Counted from the first letter of the stretch, positions 49,495-58,733 are shown. The stretch: DNA of 64,000 nt from JBFWVD01 sp050246915 (GCA_050246915.1 JBFWVD010000020.1:17363-81362), one strand, 5' to 3'. The notes: generated by a model from the letters alone, not told the origin. Translations and numbers: made by a program.

Positions 49495-50133
49495 ATGGGC
49501 AACAACCGGACCATGGGCGCCGACGACTGGGACAGTCGGTATTCATCCACGCCGCTGGTGTGGGGAAGCGATCCCAACCAGTTCTTCGCGGCGACAGTCG
49601 AGTCCATCGCACCCGGGCGTAGCCTCGATGTCGGGTGCGGAGAGGGGCGCAACACGATCTGGTTGGCCCAGCGGGGTTGGGACGCAACTGGAATTGACTT
49701 CTCCCCTGTCGCCATCGACAAGGCCAGACAACTCGCCACTCACTCCGGTGTCGAAGCCACCTTCGCCGTAGCCGACATCGAGATCTGGTCGCCCGAGCCG
49801 GCGACGTTCGATCTGGTGGCATGGGTGTACGTACACCTGCCCGAGCCGGTCCGAACTGAGGCCGTGAAGCGCGTCGTCACCGGCCTACGTACGGGAGGCC
49901 TCCTGGTCTGGGTGGGCCACGATCTCGACAACATCACCAACGGTGTGGGTGGACCGCAGGATCCCGCGGTGTTGGCGCGAGTTGACGAACTCACCGCAAT
50001 GCTCGACGGCCTGGAGATCGTCGAGGCAAAGCAGGTGCTCCGTAACGTGGCCACCGAATCCGGACACGGTCGCAGCGAGCCGGACAAGCCATCCGCGGCT
50101 ATCGACCAGCTCGTCATCGCCCGCGTTCGATGA
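49495..50133 (+). CDS. Class I SAM-dependent methyltransferase
   Basis: 212-residue Rossmann-fold methyltransferase of the TehB / methyltransferase type 11-12 group. The start region (WDSRYSSTPLVWGSDPNQFF) is that of the TehB/YodH-like group, motif I is LDVGCGEGRNTIWLAQRGW, and the post-I acidic residue is in GIDFSPVAIDKAR. The acceptor is unknown (TehB relatives act on tellurite or small thiols). It follows the kinase by 9 nt but has its own -10 box. Confidence 0.87.
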   Translation: MGNNRTMGADDWDSRYSSTPLVWGSDPNQFFAATVESIAPGRSLDVGCGEGRNTIWLAQRGWDATGIDFSPVAIDKARQLATHSGVEATFAVADIEIWSPEPATFDLVAWVYVHLPEPVRTEAVKRVVTGLRTGGLLVWVGHDLDNITNGVGGPQDPAVLARVDELTAMLDGLEIVEAKQVLRNVATESGHGRSEPDKPSAAIDQLVIARVR

Positions 50134-50153
50134 CAGCTGCTACTCGAGGCACC

Positions 50154-51362
50154 TCACGCGCCGCGCGGGATCGCTGTCCACGGCACGTCGCGATCGTTGC
50201 GCGGCTCGGCCGGTAGCCCGAGCACCCGCTCCCCGAGGATGTTGCGCATGATCTCGCTGGTCCCACCGGCGATGGTCGAGGACTGGACCGCGAGGAACGA
50301 GACAATCGGATCGTCGCGGTCGAGGTCGCGATTGCGAGGCTTGTAACCCGCCTCGTTCATCATCCCCTCGGCACCGAGCAGATCGACCGTGAACGCGTAG
50401 ATACGCTGGCCGAGCAACGCGCCATGGAGCTTCAAGATGGAGCCCTCCGGTCCTGGCGTGCCCTTCTCGCGCTGTTGCTGCGCACGGACCTTGCCCAAAC
50501 GGAGCACCTCCGCCTCGGTCCACAGCTTCATCAGCTCATCGCGCTCGGCTCCCGTGCGGTCCGATCGCGACTGGTATGCACGCACCGCCGCCGCGATGTC
50601 ACCTGAGCCCTTTGCCTCGACTGCTCCGCCGATCGAGACGCGCTCGTTCATCAGCGTCGTCACTGCGGCGTCCCAACCGCGTCCCAGCTCACCCAGCATC
50701 GCGCTGTGGGGGACGCGGACATCGGTGAGGTACACCTCGTTGAAGTGCGCCTCGCCGCTCATCTGCACCAGCGGGCGGATCTCGACGCCGGGTGCGTGCA
50801 TGTCGAGCACGAACGCCGTGAGCCCCTTGTGCTTGGGCACGTCGGGATTCGTGCGGGCGAGCAGCATGCCCCATCGGGCCAGATGTGCCGCCGATGTCCA
50901 CACTTTCTGTCCGTTGACGATCCACTCGTCTCCGTCGAGCACCGCACGCGTGGCCAAGGTGGCCACGTCGGATCCGGCGCCAGGTTCGCTGAACAGCTGG
51001 CACCACACGTCCTCGGCGGTGAAGATGCGCCGCAGATAGGCCGTCTTCTGCTCTTCGGTCCCGACCGCGGCGATCGTCGGCCCGACCATGCCGATGCCCA
51101 TCGGATTGCGCAGCCACGAGTAGCGGCAACCAGCGGCCTCGAGCATCGTGTCGATGGTGCCCTGATGGGCGGGTGCCAGGCCGAGGCCGCCGTGACCGAC
51201 CGGCCAGTGCACCCAAGCCAGCCCGGCGTCGAACTGGGCGCCGAGGAACGTGACCTCGTCCGCACTCGCGTGATCGGCGATGAGCTGCTCGGTCAGCCGC
51301 CGGACCCGTGCCTCATCGGCGTTGTCGCCCGTCACCGTGCTCTCGCTCAACGTGTCCGTCAT
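50154..51362 (-). CDS. Acyl-CoA dehydrogenase
   Basis: 402-residue FAD-dependent acyl-CoA dehydrogenase of the actinobacterial FadE type. FAD and substrate blocks: FSEPGAGSDVATLATRA, DEWIVNGQKVWTSAAHLARWGML, and the C-terminal TIAGGTSEIMRNILGERVLGLP. The canonical MCAD catalytic Glu position (YEGT) is Gly here, so the base is probably on helix G, as in IVD-type enzymes, or the subunit depends on a partner. The ATG at 51362 has a GGAGAGGGA site. Last gene of the MaoC / ACAD / ligase / ACAD operon. Confidence 0.9.
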   Translation of the reverse strand: MTDTLSESTVTGDNADEARVRRLTEQLIADHASADEVTFLGAQFDAGLAWVHWPVGHGGLGLAPAHQGTIDTMLEAAGCRYSWLRNPMGIGMVGPTIAAVGTEEQKTAYLRRIFTAEDVWCQLFSEPGAGSDVATLATRAVLDGDEWIVNGQKVWTSAAHLARWGMLLARTNPDVPKHKGLTAFVLDMHAPGVEIRPLVQMSGEAHFNEVYLTDVRVPHSAMLGELGRGWDAAVTTLMNERVSIGGAVEAKGSGDIAAAVRAYQSRSDRTGAERDELMKLWTEAEVLRLGKVRAQQQREKGTPGPEGSILKLHGALLGQRIYAFTVDLLGAEGMMNEAGYKPRNRDLDRDDPIVSFLAVQSSTIAGGTSEIMRNILGERVLGLPAEPRNDRDVPWTAIPRGA

Positions 51363-51414
51363 CGATGTTCCCTCTCCAGACCAATGGCGCCGAGACGCCG
51401 CTTCCACAACGTAC

Positions 51415-52947
51415 TCAGGCCGGCGACGCCGTCCGCTGGCCGAACAACGGCCGAAGGGCCGGTTGGCTCACCTTCATCGACGGTGTGCGCGGCAACTCAT
51501 CGAGCACGAGCAGTTCGACCGGGACCTGATAGGCGCTCAGCCGCTCCTTCAAGAAGGCAGTCAGCTCCGCCGCGCTCACCGCAGGCCCGTCAGGTCGCAG
51601 TTCCACCGCGGCCACCGGCACCTGGCCGAGGCGCTCGTCGTCGACTCCGAACACCGCGGCATCGCGCACCGATGGATGTGACATCACGATGTCTCGCACC
51701 GCCGAGGTGAAGACCTTGAATCCTCCGCGGATGATGACGTCGTCCACGCGGCCATCGATGAACAAGAAGCCATCAGCGTCGAGCCTCGCCAGATCGGTGG
51801 TGCGCAGCCATCCATCGACGGGAAGCTGTTCACCGGCAACTTCGAGCACACCTTGTTCTCCAGGAGCGAGTACCGCACCGGTGGCGGGATCGACGATGCG
51901 CAACTCGATGCCGTCGTTGGCCCGGCCGGTGCTCCCGCGCTTCGTGTCGCCGTAGGCACGCCAATCCTTGATCGTCCAACCGGCCACACCTCCGGCGAAC
52001 TCGGTGGCTCCGTACACCACGAGCACCGGGATGTCATAGGTCTGTTCGAACTGATCCTTGAGAGCGGGCGGCACCGGGGCGGTACCGGCGAGCACGGCCT
52101 TGAGCGATGACAGACGTTCCTTGGCAACCTTGGCGTCGAGCACCATACGCATCGCCGTGGGGGGTAGTCCGCCGGACTTCGGCCGGTGCTCTTCGACGAG
52201 CGACACCCACTGCTCCACATCGAACTTCTCGAGCAGCGCGATGCGACGCCCCTCCACGACCGCGGTCATGAGGGCCCGCAGCCCGGCGATGTGCAGGATC
52301 GGTGTCCAGCAGATCGCGGCCCCTTGGCGCAGTTGGGCCGGGTTGGCCGCTGCTGCACTGGGCGAGTACTTGATGGCCCCGATCATCTCCTGCTCGAGGC
52401 TCCGATAGGGCAGATCGACACGCTTGGGTGGTCCGGTGGTGCCGCTCGTGAGCATCTGCACGGCAACACCCGGACGCGGTTCGTGATGCTCACCGGCGAC
52501 GAACTCGCTGTGGACCGTGATCTCCACACCGCCGAGACCGTCGGTCAATCCGAGACCGAGGGAACCGGCGCCACGAGCGGCGTCGAGCAAGCCGGGGCGT
52601 TCCCAATCCGATTCGCTGGCGATGACGGCACCCAGTCGCATGCGCTCTACCTCGGCGGCCAGATTGGCGGCCGGGATCACCGAGCTGAGGGTCACCACGC
52701 ACCGGCGCGTCGCCAACATCGCGATCGCGGCAGTCACGACCTCTGGTCGATTCCGCATGATGATGCCCACGGCTTCGTGCTCACCGATGCCGATGTTCCG
52801 CAGATGGCCGTCGATGGCATCGATGCCGTCGCGCAGGTATCCCCAGGTACGCCAACGACCGCCGAAGCTGAGCGCCTCGGCGGCCGGATCGAGCGCAACG
52901 ACCTCGCGCATGCGCGCTGCCAGATCGAACTCGATCGGTTGCGTCAT
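51415..52947 (-). CDS. Acyl-CoA synthetase (FadD-like AMP-dependent ligase)
   Basis: 510-residue ANL enzyme that makes acyl-CoA from acid, ATP and CoA. ATP motif MLTSGTTGPPKRVDLPYRS, A5-like VYGATEFAGGVAGW, the hinge RTTDLARLDADGFLFIDGRVDD and the C-terminal TPSMKVSQPALR, where the usual catalytic PSGKL Lys is offset (MKVSQ). The ATG at 52947 overlaps the stop of the upstream dehydrogenase gene (ATGA). With two dehydrogenases and a MaoC hydratase around it, it probably activates the side-chain acid for a beta-oxidation cycle. Confidence 0.88.
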   Translation of the reverse strand: MTQPIEFDLAARMREVVALDPAAEALSFGGRWRTWGYLRDGIDAIDGHLRNIGIGEHEAVGIIMRNRPEVVTAAIAMLATRRCVVTLSSVIPAANLAAEVERMRLGAVIASESDWERPGLLDAARGAGSLGLGLTDGLGGVEITVHSEFVAGEHHEPRPGVAVQMLTSGTTGPPKRVDLPYRSLEQEMIGAIKYSPSAAAANPAQLRQGAAICWTPILHIAGLRALMTAVVEGRRIALLEKFDVEQWVSLVEEHRPKSGGLPPTAMRMVLDAKVAKERLSSLKAVLAGTAPVPPALKDQFEQTYDIPVLVVYGATEFAGGVAGWTIKDWRAYGDTKRGSTGRANDGIELRIVDPATGAVLAPGEQGVLEVAGEQLPVDGWLRTTDLARLDADGFLFIDGRVDDVIIRGGFKVFTSAVRDIVMSHPSVRDAAVFGVDDERLGQVPVAAVELRPDGPAVSAAELTAFLKERLSAYQVPVELLVLDELPRTPSMKVSQPALRPLFGQRTASPA

Positions 52948-54131
52948 CGCGCCGAAGGTTCGTGCGGCAGACCCAACACGCGCTCTGCAGCGGTGTTGCG
53001 TTGGATCTCAGCGGTGCCGGCGCCGATGGTCGAGGCCCGCGTGCGAAGGAAGCCCCACACCCAACGCCCACGTTGGACCGAGTCGGGATCCCCCTGGGCC
53101 AACATGCTCTGCGCACCGATGATCTCGACGGCCACCTCGTGCAGCCATTGCTCAAAGGTGCTGATGGCCAAGCGGGACACCGACGACGCCGGTCCTGGGT
53201 CGCCGGTCGCGACGATGGAGGAGATGGTCCGTGCACCCGACACGTACATGAGGCTGACGCGCATGTGTGCTTCGGCCAGCTTCTGCCGCACGAGCGGATC
53301 GTCAGCTAGCCCCCGCTCGCGGGCCAGTTCGATGAGTTCTTTCACGATGCGCTGATAGGTCGTCGCCTGGTTCAGCACCCCGGCGGCCCGCTCGTGACCC
53401 ATGCTCGTGCGAGCGATGGACCAGCCTTCGTTCTCCTCGCCGATGCGATCGGTGATGGGTGCACGCACGTCGGTGAAGAACACCTCGCAGAAGTGCGTGC
53501 CGCCGCTGATGTCGCGGATCGGGCGGATGTCCACCCCTGGCGCGTGGGAGTCGACGATGACATACGAGATGCCCTTGTTGTACGACTCCAGCGTCCCGGT
53601 ACGCACCAAACAGAACAGGCGATCGGAATCCTGGGCCCCGCTCGACCAGATCTTCTGACCGTTGATCACGTAGTCGTCGCCGTCGCGCACCGCCGTGGTG
53701 CGAAGCGAGGGCAGATCGGATCCGGACTCGGGCTCTGACCAACCTTGAGCCCACACGAGCTGTCCGGTCACCATCGGACGCAACCAACGTTGACGCTGCT
53801 CCTCGGTGCCGTGCTTGATGATCGTCGGCGCGGCGATGAACACGCCGGTGCCCGGATAGCCCGGGAGCCGCGCCTTGGCATACTCCTCGGAATAGATCAC
53901 CTGCTTCTCGAACGGGAGATCCATGCCGCCATAGGCTCTGGGCCACGACGGCGCGCCCCAACCGCAGTCCACCAACAAGGTGAGGAAGTCGCTCTGCCAC
54001 GCGCGCTTCTCGGCCTCGCCCTTGGGCGCCTTGCCGGGATGGTTCTCCTTCAGGAACAAGCGCAGTTCGGACCGGAAGGCGTCGTCATCCCACGACGCGA
54101 TGTCGTCAGGTGCATGTGCCATATCGATCAC
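52944..54131 (-). CDS. Acyl-CoA dehydrogenase, second subunit or isoform
   Basis: About 395 residues. Blocks: GWSEPESGSDLPSLRTTAVRDGDDYVINGQKIWSSGAQDSDRLFCLVR and the C-terminal STIGAGTAEIQRNTAAERVLGLP. The YEGT Glu position is Ala. I place the start at the GTG at 54131, which overlaps the stop of the MaoC gene (GTGA); an ATG at 54122 would shorten it by three residues. In mycobacterial sterol catabolism, adjacent fadE pairs form heterotetramers and are flanked by a fadD, the arrangement seen here. That link is inference. Confidence 0.87.
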   Translation of the reverse strand: MIDMAHAPDDIASWDDDAFRSELRLFLKENHPGKAPKGEAEKRAWQSDFLTLLVDCGWGAPSWPRAYGGMDLPFEKQVIYSEEYAKARLPGYPGTGVFIAAPTIIKHGTEEQRQRWLRPMVTGQLVWAQGWSEPESGSDLPSLRTTAVRDGDDYVINGQKIWSSGAQDSDRLFCLVRTGTLESYNKGISYVIVDSHAPGVDIRPIRDISGGTHFCEVFFTDVRAPITDRIGEENEGWSIARTSMGHERAAGVLNQATTYQRIVKELIELARERGLADDPLVRQKLAEAHMRVSLMYVSGARTISSIVATGDPGPASSVSRLAISTFEQWLHEVAVEIIGAQSMLAQGDPDSVQRGRWVWGFLRTRASTIGAGTAEIQRNTAAERVLGLPHEPSAR

Positions 54132-55411
54132 CGGCCCGCGCGCTTGGCCGCCGACAACTCGTTGTGCCGGGCGAACATGGTGTGGGTCTTGGCGGCGATG
54201 TCGTGCGGTGTGTCGGGGATGGCCGCCAACCCGAACTCCTTGGACGGCAACGACACTGTCGCTTTGGCGTACGCAGTCTCGGTGTCGCGTTGGTTCTTCA
54301 TGTGCAACTCCAGGTCGATCACACGCATGTTGTGCTCGATGCGCTTGCCCACGACCTTGCCGGTCAGGAACTGCGTGTCGCCGTGGTAGTTGAACTTGCG
54401 GATGGAGTCCTCCATCGTCACGACGAAGGCGTCGTCGCCCATCCAGTCGGAGATCTGATGGTAGAACCACGTCTGGCGCATCACCCCGTAGTCATACGCC
54501 ATGGGGTTGCCGATGGCCTGCGCCCACTCCGAGTCCCAGTGCAGCCGTTGCGCCACATCAGGAACCCCGTACTTGTTCTTGACGAAGAACGGCGCGATGC
54601 GCATGCGGTTCTTGTACGACAGGCGTGACGACTTGAGTCCGTAGGGCACGAACCCGTAGCCGCCGGCGTGGAATGCGATGACCTCGGTGGTGGTGAGCGG
54701 ACCTTTCACCATCTCGCCGACCGAGTCTCCGACGTGCACGTCTTCCCAGTACCGCTTCTCAGCGCCGCGCACCGTCTCCGCCGCGTACACCGCGTCGATG
54801 CGTTCGATGTCCTCGTCGGTGTACGTGGCCGGCTCGAGGGCGTTGTACTTGCCCTTGTCACGCGCCGTCTTGCGCTCGGTCAGCACCCGCAGGATGCGAT
54901 ACACGCCCACGACTTCGCCGCGCTGGTTGACGGCCACGTCGCGTCGCACGGTGATGACCGATCGACCGGCGAACTCCGATTGCTTGACCTCGAGCGATTC
55001 CTCGCCGTGGTAGCTGTAGATCGTGTCGCCGGGATACACGTGGCGGTACCAGTGCCAGGTCCCACCGGACACGAACACGTGGATGCCCCGGAACACGCTC
55101 TTGGTGGCGGCCTTCACCTCGGCCGGGATCGGGTCACCGAGCATCGGGGTCTTGATGTGACCGGCCTGTGTGGGATGAGCGATCTGCGATCCCCAGCGCG
55201 TGCCCCGACCGTATTCCTCGTCGACGTACAGCGGGTTGTCATCGCCGACGCCCATCGCCCAGTTGCGGATGGCATCAGGCGTGGCCACGGAGTAGAGCTC
55301 GCGGAGCTTGTTGGGTTCGTCGTGGCCGATGAGCAACCGAGCGCGCTCGATGTCGTGGTCGGTGAGCTCGTAATTCGTGGCCTTCTCGAACTCCTCGGAG
55401 ATCGTGGACAT
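54128..55411 (-). CDS. MaoC-like double-hotdog dehydratase
   Basis: 427-residue protein with an N-terminal FAS1-dehydratase-like hotdog (VGDDNPLYVDEEYGRGTRWGSQIAHPT..GH) and a second hotdog with the same general pattern (VHVGDSVGEMVKGPLTTTEVIAFHAGGYGF). Such fused hotdogs hydrate 2-enoyl-CoA in beta-oxidation; the catalytic Asp/His pair is suggested by DDNPLYVDEEY but is not fully canonical. The ATG at 55411 has a GAAGGGGAAGCG leader. It heads the operon with two acyl-CoA dehydrogenases and an acyl-CoA synthetase. Confidence 0.85.
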   Translation of the reverse strand: MSTISEEFEKATNYELTDHDIERARLLIGHDEPNKLRELYSVATPDAIRNWAMGVGDDNPLYVDEEYGRGTRWGSQIAHPTQAGHIKTPMLGDPIPAEVKAATKSVFRGIHVFVSGGTWHWYRHVYPGDTIYSYHGEESLEVKQSEFAGRSVITVRRDVAVNQRGEVVGVYRILRVLTERKTARDKGKYNALEPATYTDEDIERIDAVYAAETVRGAEKRYWEDVHVGDSVGEMVKGPLTTTEVIAFHAGGYGFVPYGLKSSRLSYKNRMRIAPFFVKNKYGVPDVAQRLHWDSEWAQAIGNPMAYDYGVMRQTWFYHQISDWMGDDAFVVTMEDSIRKFNYHGDTQFLTGKVVGKRIEHNMRVIDLELHMKNQRDTETAYAKATVSLPSKEFGLAAIPDTPHDIAAKTHTMFARHNELSAAKRAGR

Positions 55412-55517
55412 CGCTTCCCCTTCGACGACGCGGGCGGGCCTCACCGGCCTCACCAGGTGCGACAAACCATAGACGGAAGCCCCGGTTGGACAGGAAATCA
55501 GGTGAAGTATTTCTTGG

Positions 55518-57236
55518 TCACCGTTGATCGTCCCTCGCCGGGGTGGAGCGGTCTTCCCAGTCGACCCACTCGATGTCGTGCTCGACCAGATGAGAACGCA
55601 CGGCCTCCCCCACCGTTGGCGCGAATCGACCGGGCCCGACGACGTCGACCAATCCGGCCCGGGCCATCCGCTCACGCAGATGGCCCTTCATCTCGGCGAA
55701 GGCCAGCACGACGTGACGATCGGCCAACTCACGGTGCAGGTCGGTGAGCATCTCCACTGCCGTGGCGTCGATGTCCGTCATCGGCTCCGCTGTCACCACC
55801 ACTCGAGTCGTGTCATTGCGCAACAGGGACAACAAGGCCGTGCGGAACCCGGCCGCATTGGCGAAGAACAGGGGGGCGTCGAAACGGAACAGCACGAGAC
55901 CGGGGATCCGTTGGCCCTCTGGATGGCGGCTCGCATCGTGATAGCCCTTGAGACCGTCGACCCGCACCAGCTCTGCGGTGTGAGGACGCCACGCCTTTCG
56001 CACCACGTTGAGCACCGAGAGCCCGATGGCCACGGCGATACCCCACAGCACGCCGAGCGCAGCGACCGCGATGAAGCTCACGACGGACAGCACGACCTCG
56101 CTGTTGCGCACACGGGCCAGCGCGACGACCGCACGGACCTGCACCATGCGCAGCGCTGCGCAGATCACCACCGCGGCAAGGGTCGCCGTCGGCAGCGTGC
56201 GGAACGCTCCGGGCCACGCCACGAGGAACAGCATCACCGCCCCCGCACCGGCCAAGGGCGCAAGCTGGGTCCGTCCGCCGAGAGCGGCCGCGACCGACGT
56301 GCGCGATTGGCTCGACGAGATCGGGAAGCCCGACCCGAACGCGTTGGCCACGTTGGTCAAGCCCAACACGGCGATCTCGTAGTTGGCGTCCACCGACTCG
56401 TGCCGCTTCGCCGCGATCGAACGCGACAGCACCGACGTGTCGGCCAGAGCGACGATCGTGATCCACACCGCGGCGGCGACAATGGGGCCGATCTCGGCGA
56501 ACGGCACCTCGGGTACCGACACGCTCGGCAGCCCTCGCGGCATGGTCCCCACCGTCGAGAGCCGCGAACCGCCAACCTCCCACCATCCCACTGCGGCCAT
56601 CGACGCCAGCATCACGATGAGCTCAGCGGGGATCGAGCGATGCCAGCGTCGCAACCCCAACATCGCCACCAGAGACGCGCAACCGATGATCAACGGCGCG
56701 CGCTGCACCTGCCCGTCCCCGATCGCCGAGGCCATGTCGACGACACGTCCAGGCAGATCGACCGATTCGACCGACACACCGAGGACCTTGGGCACCTGCG
56801 ACACGATCACGATGAGCGCGATGCCGTTGAGGTAGCCGTAGCGCACTGGGGACGAGAGCAGTTCGGTGAGGAACCCGAGCCGTGCCACCCCGGCCGCGAT
56901 CATCATCGCTCCGACGATCAACGACAACAGTCCGGCGACCTCGAGCGGCGAGACACCCGTGCGCGCGCTCACCGGCACAACGACCGCAGCGATCATGGGC
57001 GCCAACGACGAGTCCGGACCGAGCACCAACGATCGAGACGGACCGATGAGGGCGTAGATCACCAGCGGGATCACGGTGGCGTACAGACCGCTGATGGCCG
57101 GAAGCCCGGCCGCCTCTGCATATCCCAAGCCCGCGGGTACCAGGAGGCTGGCCAGCACAAGTCCTACGGCGAGGTCGCCGCCGATCCAACGCCATGAGTC
57201 CGATCGCCAGCCGCTCCATGATGTAGCCAGTTTCAT
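55518..57236 (-). CDS. SulP-family anion permease with STAS domain
   Basis: 572-residue SLC26/SulP transporter for sulfate, bicarbonate or related anions. About 12-14 helices with the signature GDLAVGLVLASLLVPAGLGYAEAAGLPAISGLYATVIPLVIYALIGPSRSLVLGPDSSLAPMIAA (in parts). The C-terminal STAS domain (residues ~440-560) reads VLFRFDAPLFFANAAGFRTALLSLL, DIDATAVEML. The start codon lies at the junction of two 17-bp direct repeats that create a 6-codon upstream ORF overlapping it. The anion is not readable from sequence. Confidence 0.9.
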   Translation of the reverse strand: MKLATSWSGWRSDSWRWIGGDLAVGLVLASLLVPAGLGYAEAAGLPAISGLYATVIPLVIYALIGPSRSLVLGPDSSLAPMIAAVVVPVSARTGVSPLEVAGLLSLIVGAMMIAAGVARLGFLTELLSSPVRYGYLNGIALIVIVSQVPKVLGVSVESVDLPGRVVDMASAIGDGQVQRAPLIIGCASLVAMLGLRRWHRSIPAELIVMLASMAAVGWWEVGGSRLSTVGTMPRGLPSVSVPEVPFAEIGPIVAAAVWITIVALADTSVLSRSIAAKRHESVDANYEIAVLGLTNVANAFGSGFPISSSQSRTSVAAALGGRTQLAPLAGAGAVMLFLVAWPGAFRTLPTATLAAVVICAALRMVQVRAVVALARVRNSEVVLSVVSFIAVAALGVLWGIAVAIGLSVLNVVRKAWRPHTAELVRVDGLKGYHDASRHPEGQRIPGLVLFRFDAPLFFANAAGFRTALLSLLRNDTTRVVVTAEPMTDIDATAVEMLTDLHRELADRHVVLAFAEMKGHLRERMARAGLVDVVGPGRFAPTVGEAVRSHLVEHDIEWVDWEDRSTPARDDQR

Positions 57237-57251
57237 GATGTAGTCAGTTTC
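57218..57251 (-). repeat. 17-bp tandem duplication over the sulP start codon
   Basis: Units 57218-57234 and 57235-57251 differ at one base. On the minus strand the upstream copy makes a mini-ORF MKLTTS that starts at 57253 and ends with TGA at 57233-57235. That TGA overlaps the real ATG at 57234-57236 (ATGA). It may act as a coupling leader. Confidence 0.85.
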
Positions 57252-57269
57252 ATGAGCTGGCCAGCCTGA

Positions 57270-58727
57270 TCAGAGACCCAGTTTGCCGGGGTTCAAGATG
57301 CCGGTCGGATCGAGGGCGGCCTTGAGCGAGCGGAGCACCGCCAACCCGCCGCCCAACGCGTCGGGCATGAAGCGGGCTCGGTTCACGCCCACGCCGTGGT
57401 GATGGCTGAGATTCGCGCCGGAGCGAAGCGCGGCGCGCTGGGCGACGTCCCAGCAGTCGAAGTACCAACGTCGTCGATCGGCGGCATCGGCCTGCCCGGC
57501 GAACGTGAAATAGAGGCACGCGCCGTCGATGTAGCTGTGCGACTGATGCGCTGATACGACAAGGCAACCGGGGAACGCATCGAGTGCGGTCACCACCGTT
57601 CGATGCACCTCGTCGAGCGCAGACCAAGGCGCGGCCACCTCCATCGTGTCGACGATCAACCCACGCTCGACGAGAGGACCGAGCACCGACACGTCGTTGC
57701 GATGCTCGAACCACCTGTCAACCGGCATTGCACCGAGCGGAACACCGGCAAGGCATTCGGCCGCGACGACCTCAGCGGTGACCGCTACGGTGGCGGAGTC
57801 GCCCTCGTCGAACACCAGCAACATCGCGCCGGCAGCGTCATGCAATCGTTTCGTCTCGATGAGGTCATAGGCACGAAGCACTGCCGGTCGCACACCACGA
57901 CGCATTATCCGGCGGCAGGCCTCATTGGCCTCGGTGAAGCTGTCGAACAGGAACGAGGCACGGTGCTCGGCGGTCGGCACTGGATGACATCGCAACGTGA
58001 CCTCGGCGATGATCCCGAGCGTGCCCTCCGACCCGAGGAACAGCGACGTGAGATCAGGCCCGATCGACGAACGGGCCACCGCGTCGGTTCGGATGACCGA
58101 GCCATCGGCCAGTACCACCTCCAGACCGGCGACGATGTCGGCCATGGTCCCGTAGCGGTTGGAGAACTGGCCGGCGCCTCGACACGCCGCCCACCCGCCC
58201 ACGCTGGCCAACTCCATCGATTGGGGCCAGTGCCCGCACGTGAGCGCGTACTGCGACCGCAACTCTCGTTCGAGCTCTGCACCGTTGGTCCCGGCCCGTA
58301 CCGACACCAAACCCGCCACCGGGTCGACGCGTGTGATCCCCTGCATTCGTCCCAGATCGAGCGCCACTCCTCCGGCGAGCGGAACCGCGCCACCGCTCAC
58401 CCCGCTCCGTCCACCCGAGGCGGTGATGGGAACCCGAGCAGCGCGGCAGATGTCCACGATGGCAACGATCTGCGCGGCGTCCTGCGGGGCGACCACCAGA
58501 TCGGCAACGGCAAGCAATCGTCCTTGCGCCGCTTCGACGAGTGCCACGGGCCACCAATCACGGCTGTGCTCGATCACTTCGTCGATGTCACGGCTCACCA
58601 TCGCCCCCGTCGCCATGAGCCGTCGTTCGACGTCGCGTCCGACCTCGACGCGCTCGGGCGCTGCCCTGGCAACCCCGGCCGCGGCGTGGGAGTCGACGAC
58701 ATCGATCGGCAACCGGGGACTGGTCAC
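57270..58727 (-). CDS. FAD-linked oxidase similar to alkyl-DHAP synthase
   Basis: 485-residue flavoprotein of the VAO/FAD_binding_4 family. The FAD-binding block ITASGGRSGVSGGAVPLAGGVALDLGRM, then RAGTNGAELERELR and the C-terminal ALDPTGILNPGKL. The triple His of SHHHGVGVNRARF matches the active-site HHH of alkylglycerone-phosphate synthase, which replaces the acyl chain of acyl-DHAP with an alkyl chain to form an ether bond. A role in ether lipids is possible; other FAD oxidases (glycolate or lactate type) are alternatives. GTG at 58727 with a TAGGGT box. Confidence 0.82.
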   Translation of the reverse strand: MTSPRLPIDVVDSHAAAGVARAAPERVEVGRDVERRLMATGAMVSRDIDEVIEHSRDWWPVALVEAAQGRLLAVADLVVAPQDAAQIVAIVDICRAARVPITASGGRSGVSGGAVPLAGGVALDLGRMQGITRVDPVAGLVSVRAGTNGAELERELRSQYALTCGHWPQSMELASVGGWAACRGAGQFSNRYGTMADIVAGLEVVLADGSVIRTDAVARSSIGPDLTSLFLGSEGTLGIIAEVTLRCHPVPTAEHRASFLFDSFTEANEACRRIMRRGVRPAVLRAYDLIETKRLHDAAGAMLLVFDEGDSATVAVTAEVVAAECLAGVPLGAMPVDRWFEHRNDVSVLGPLVERGLIVDTMEVAAPWSALDEVHRTVVTALDAFPGCLVVSAHQSHSYIDGACLYFTFAGQADAADRRRWYFDCWDVAQRAALRSGANLSHHHGVGVNRARFMPDALGGGLAVLRSLKAALDPTGILNPGKLGL

Positions 58728-58733
58728 GCACGA

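Noticed and set aside
55524..57197. 557-codon plus-strand frame opposite sulP
   Set aside because: Extremely His/Arg/Asp-rich translation, typical of an antisense GC-rich frame; the minus strand encodes a full SulP permease.
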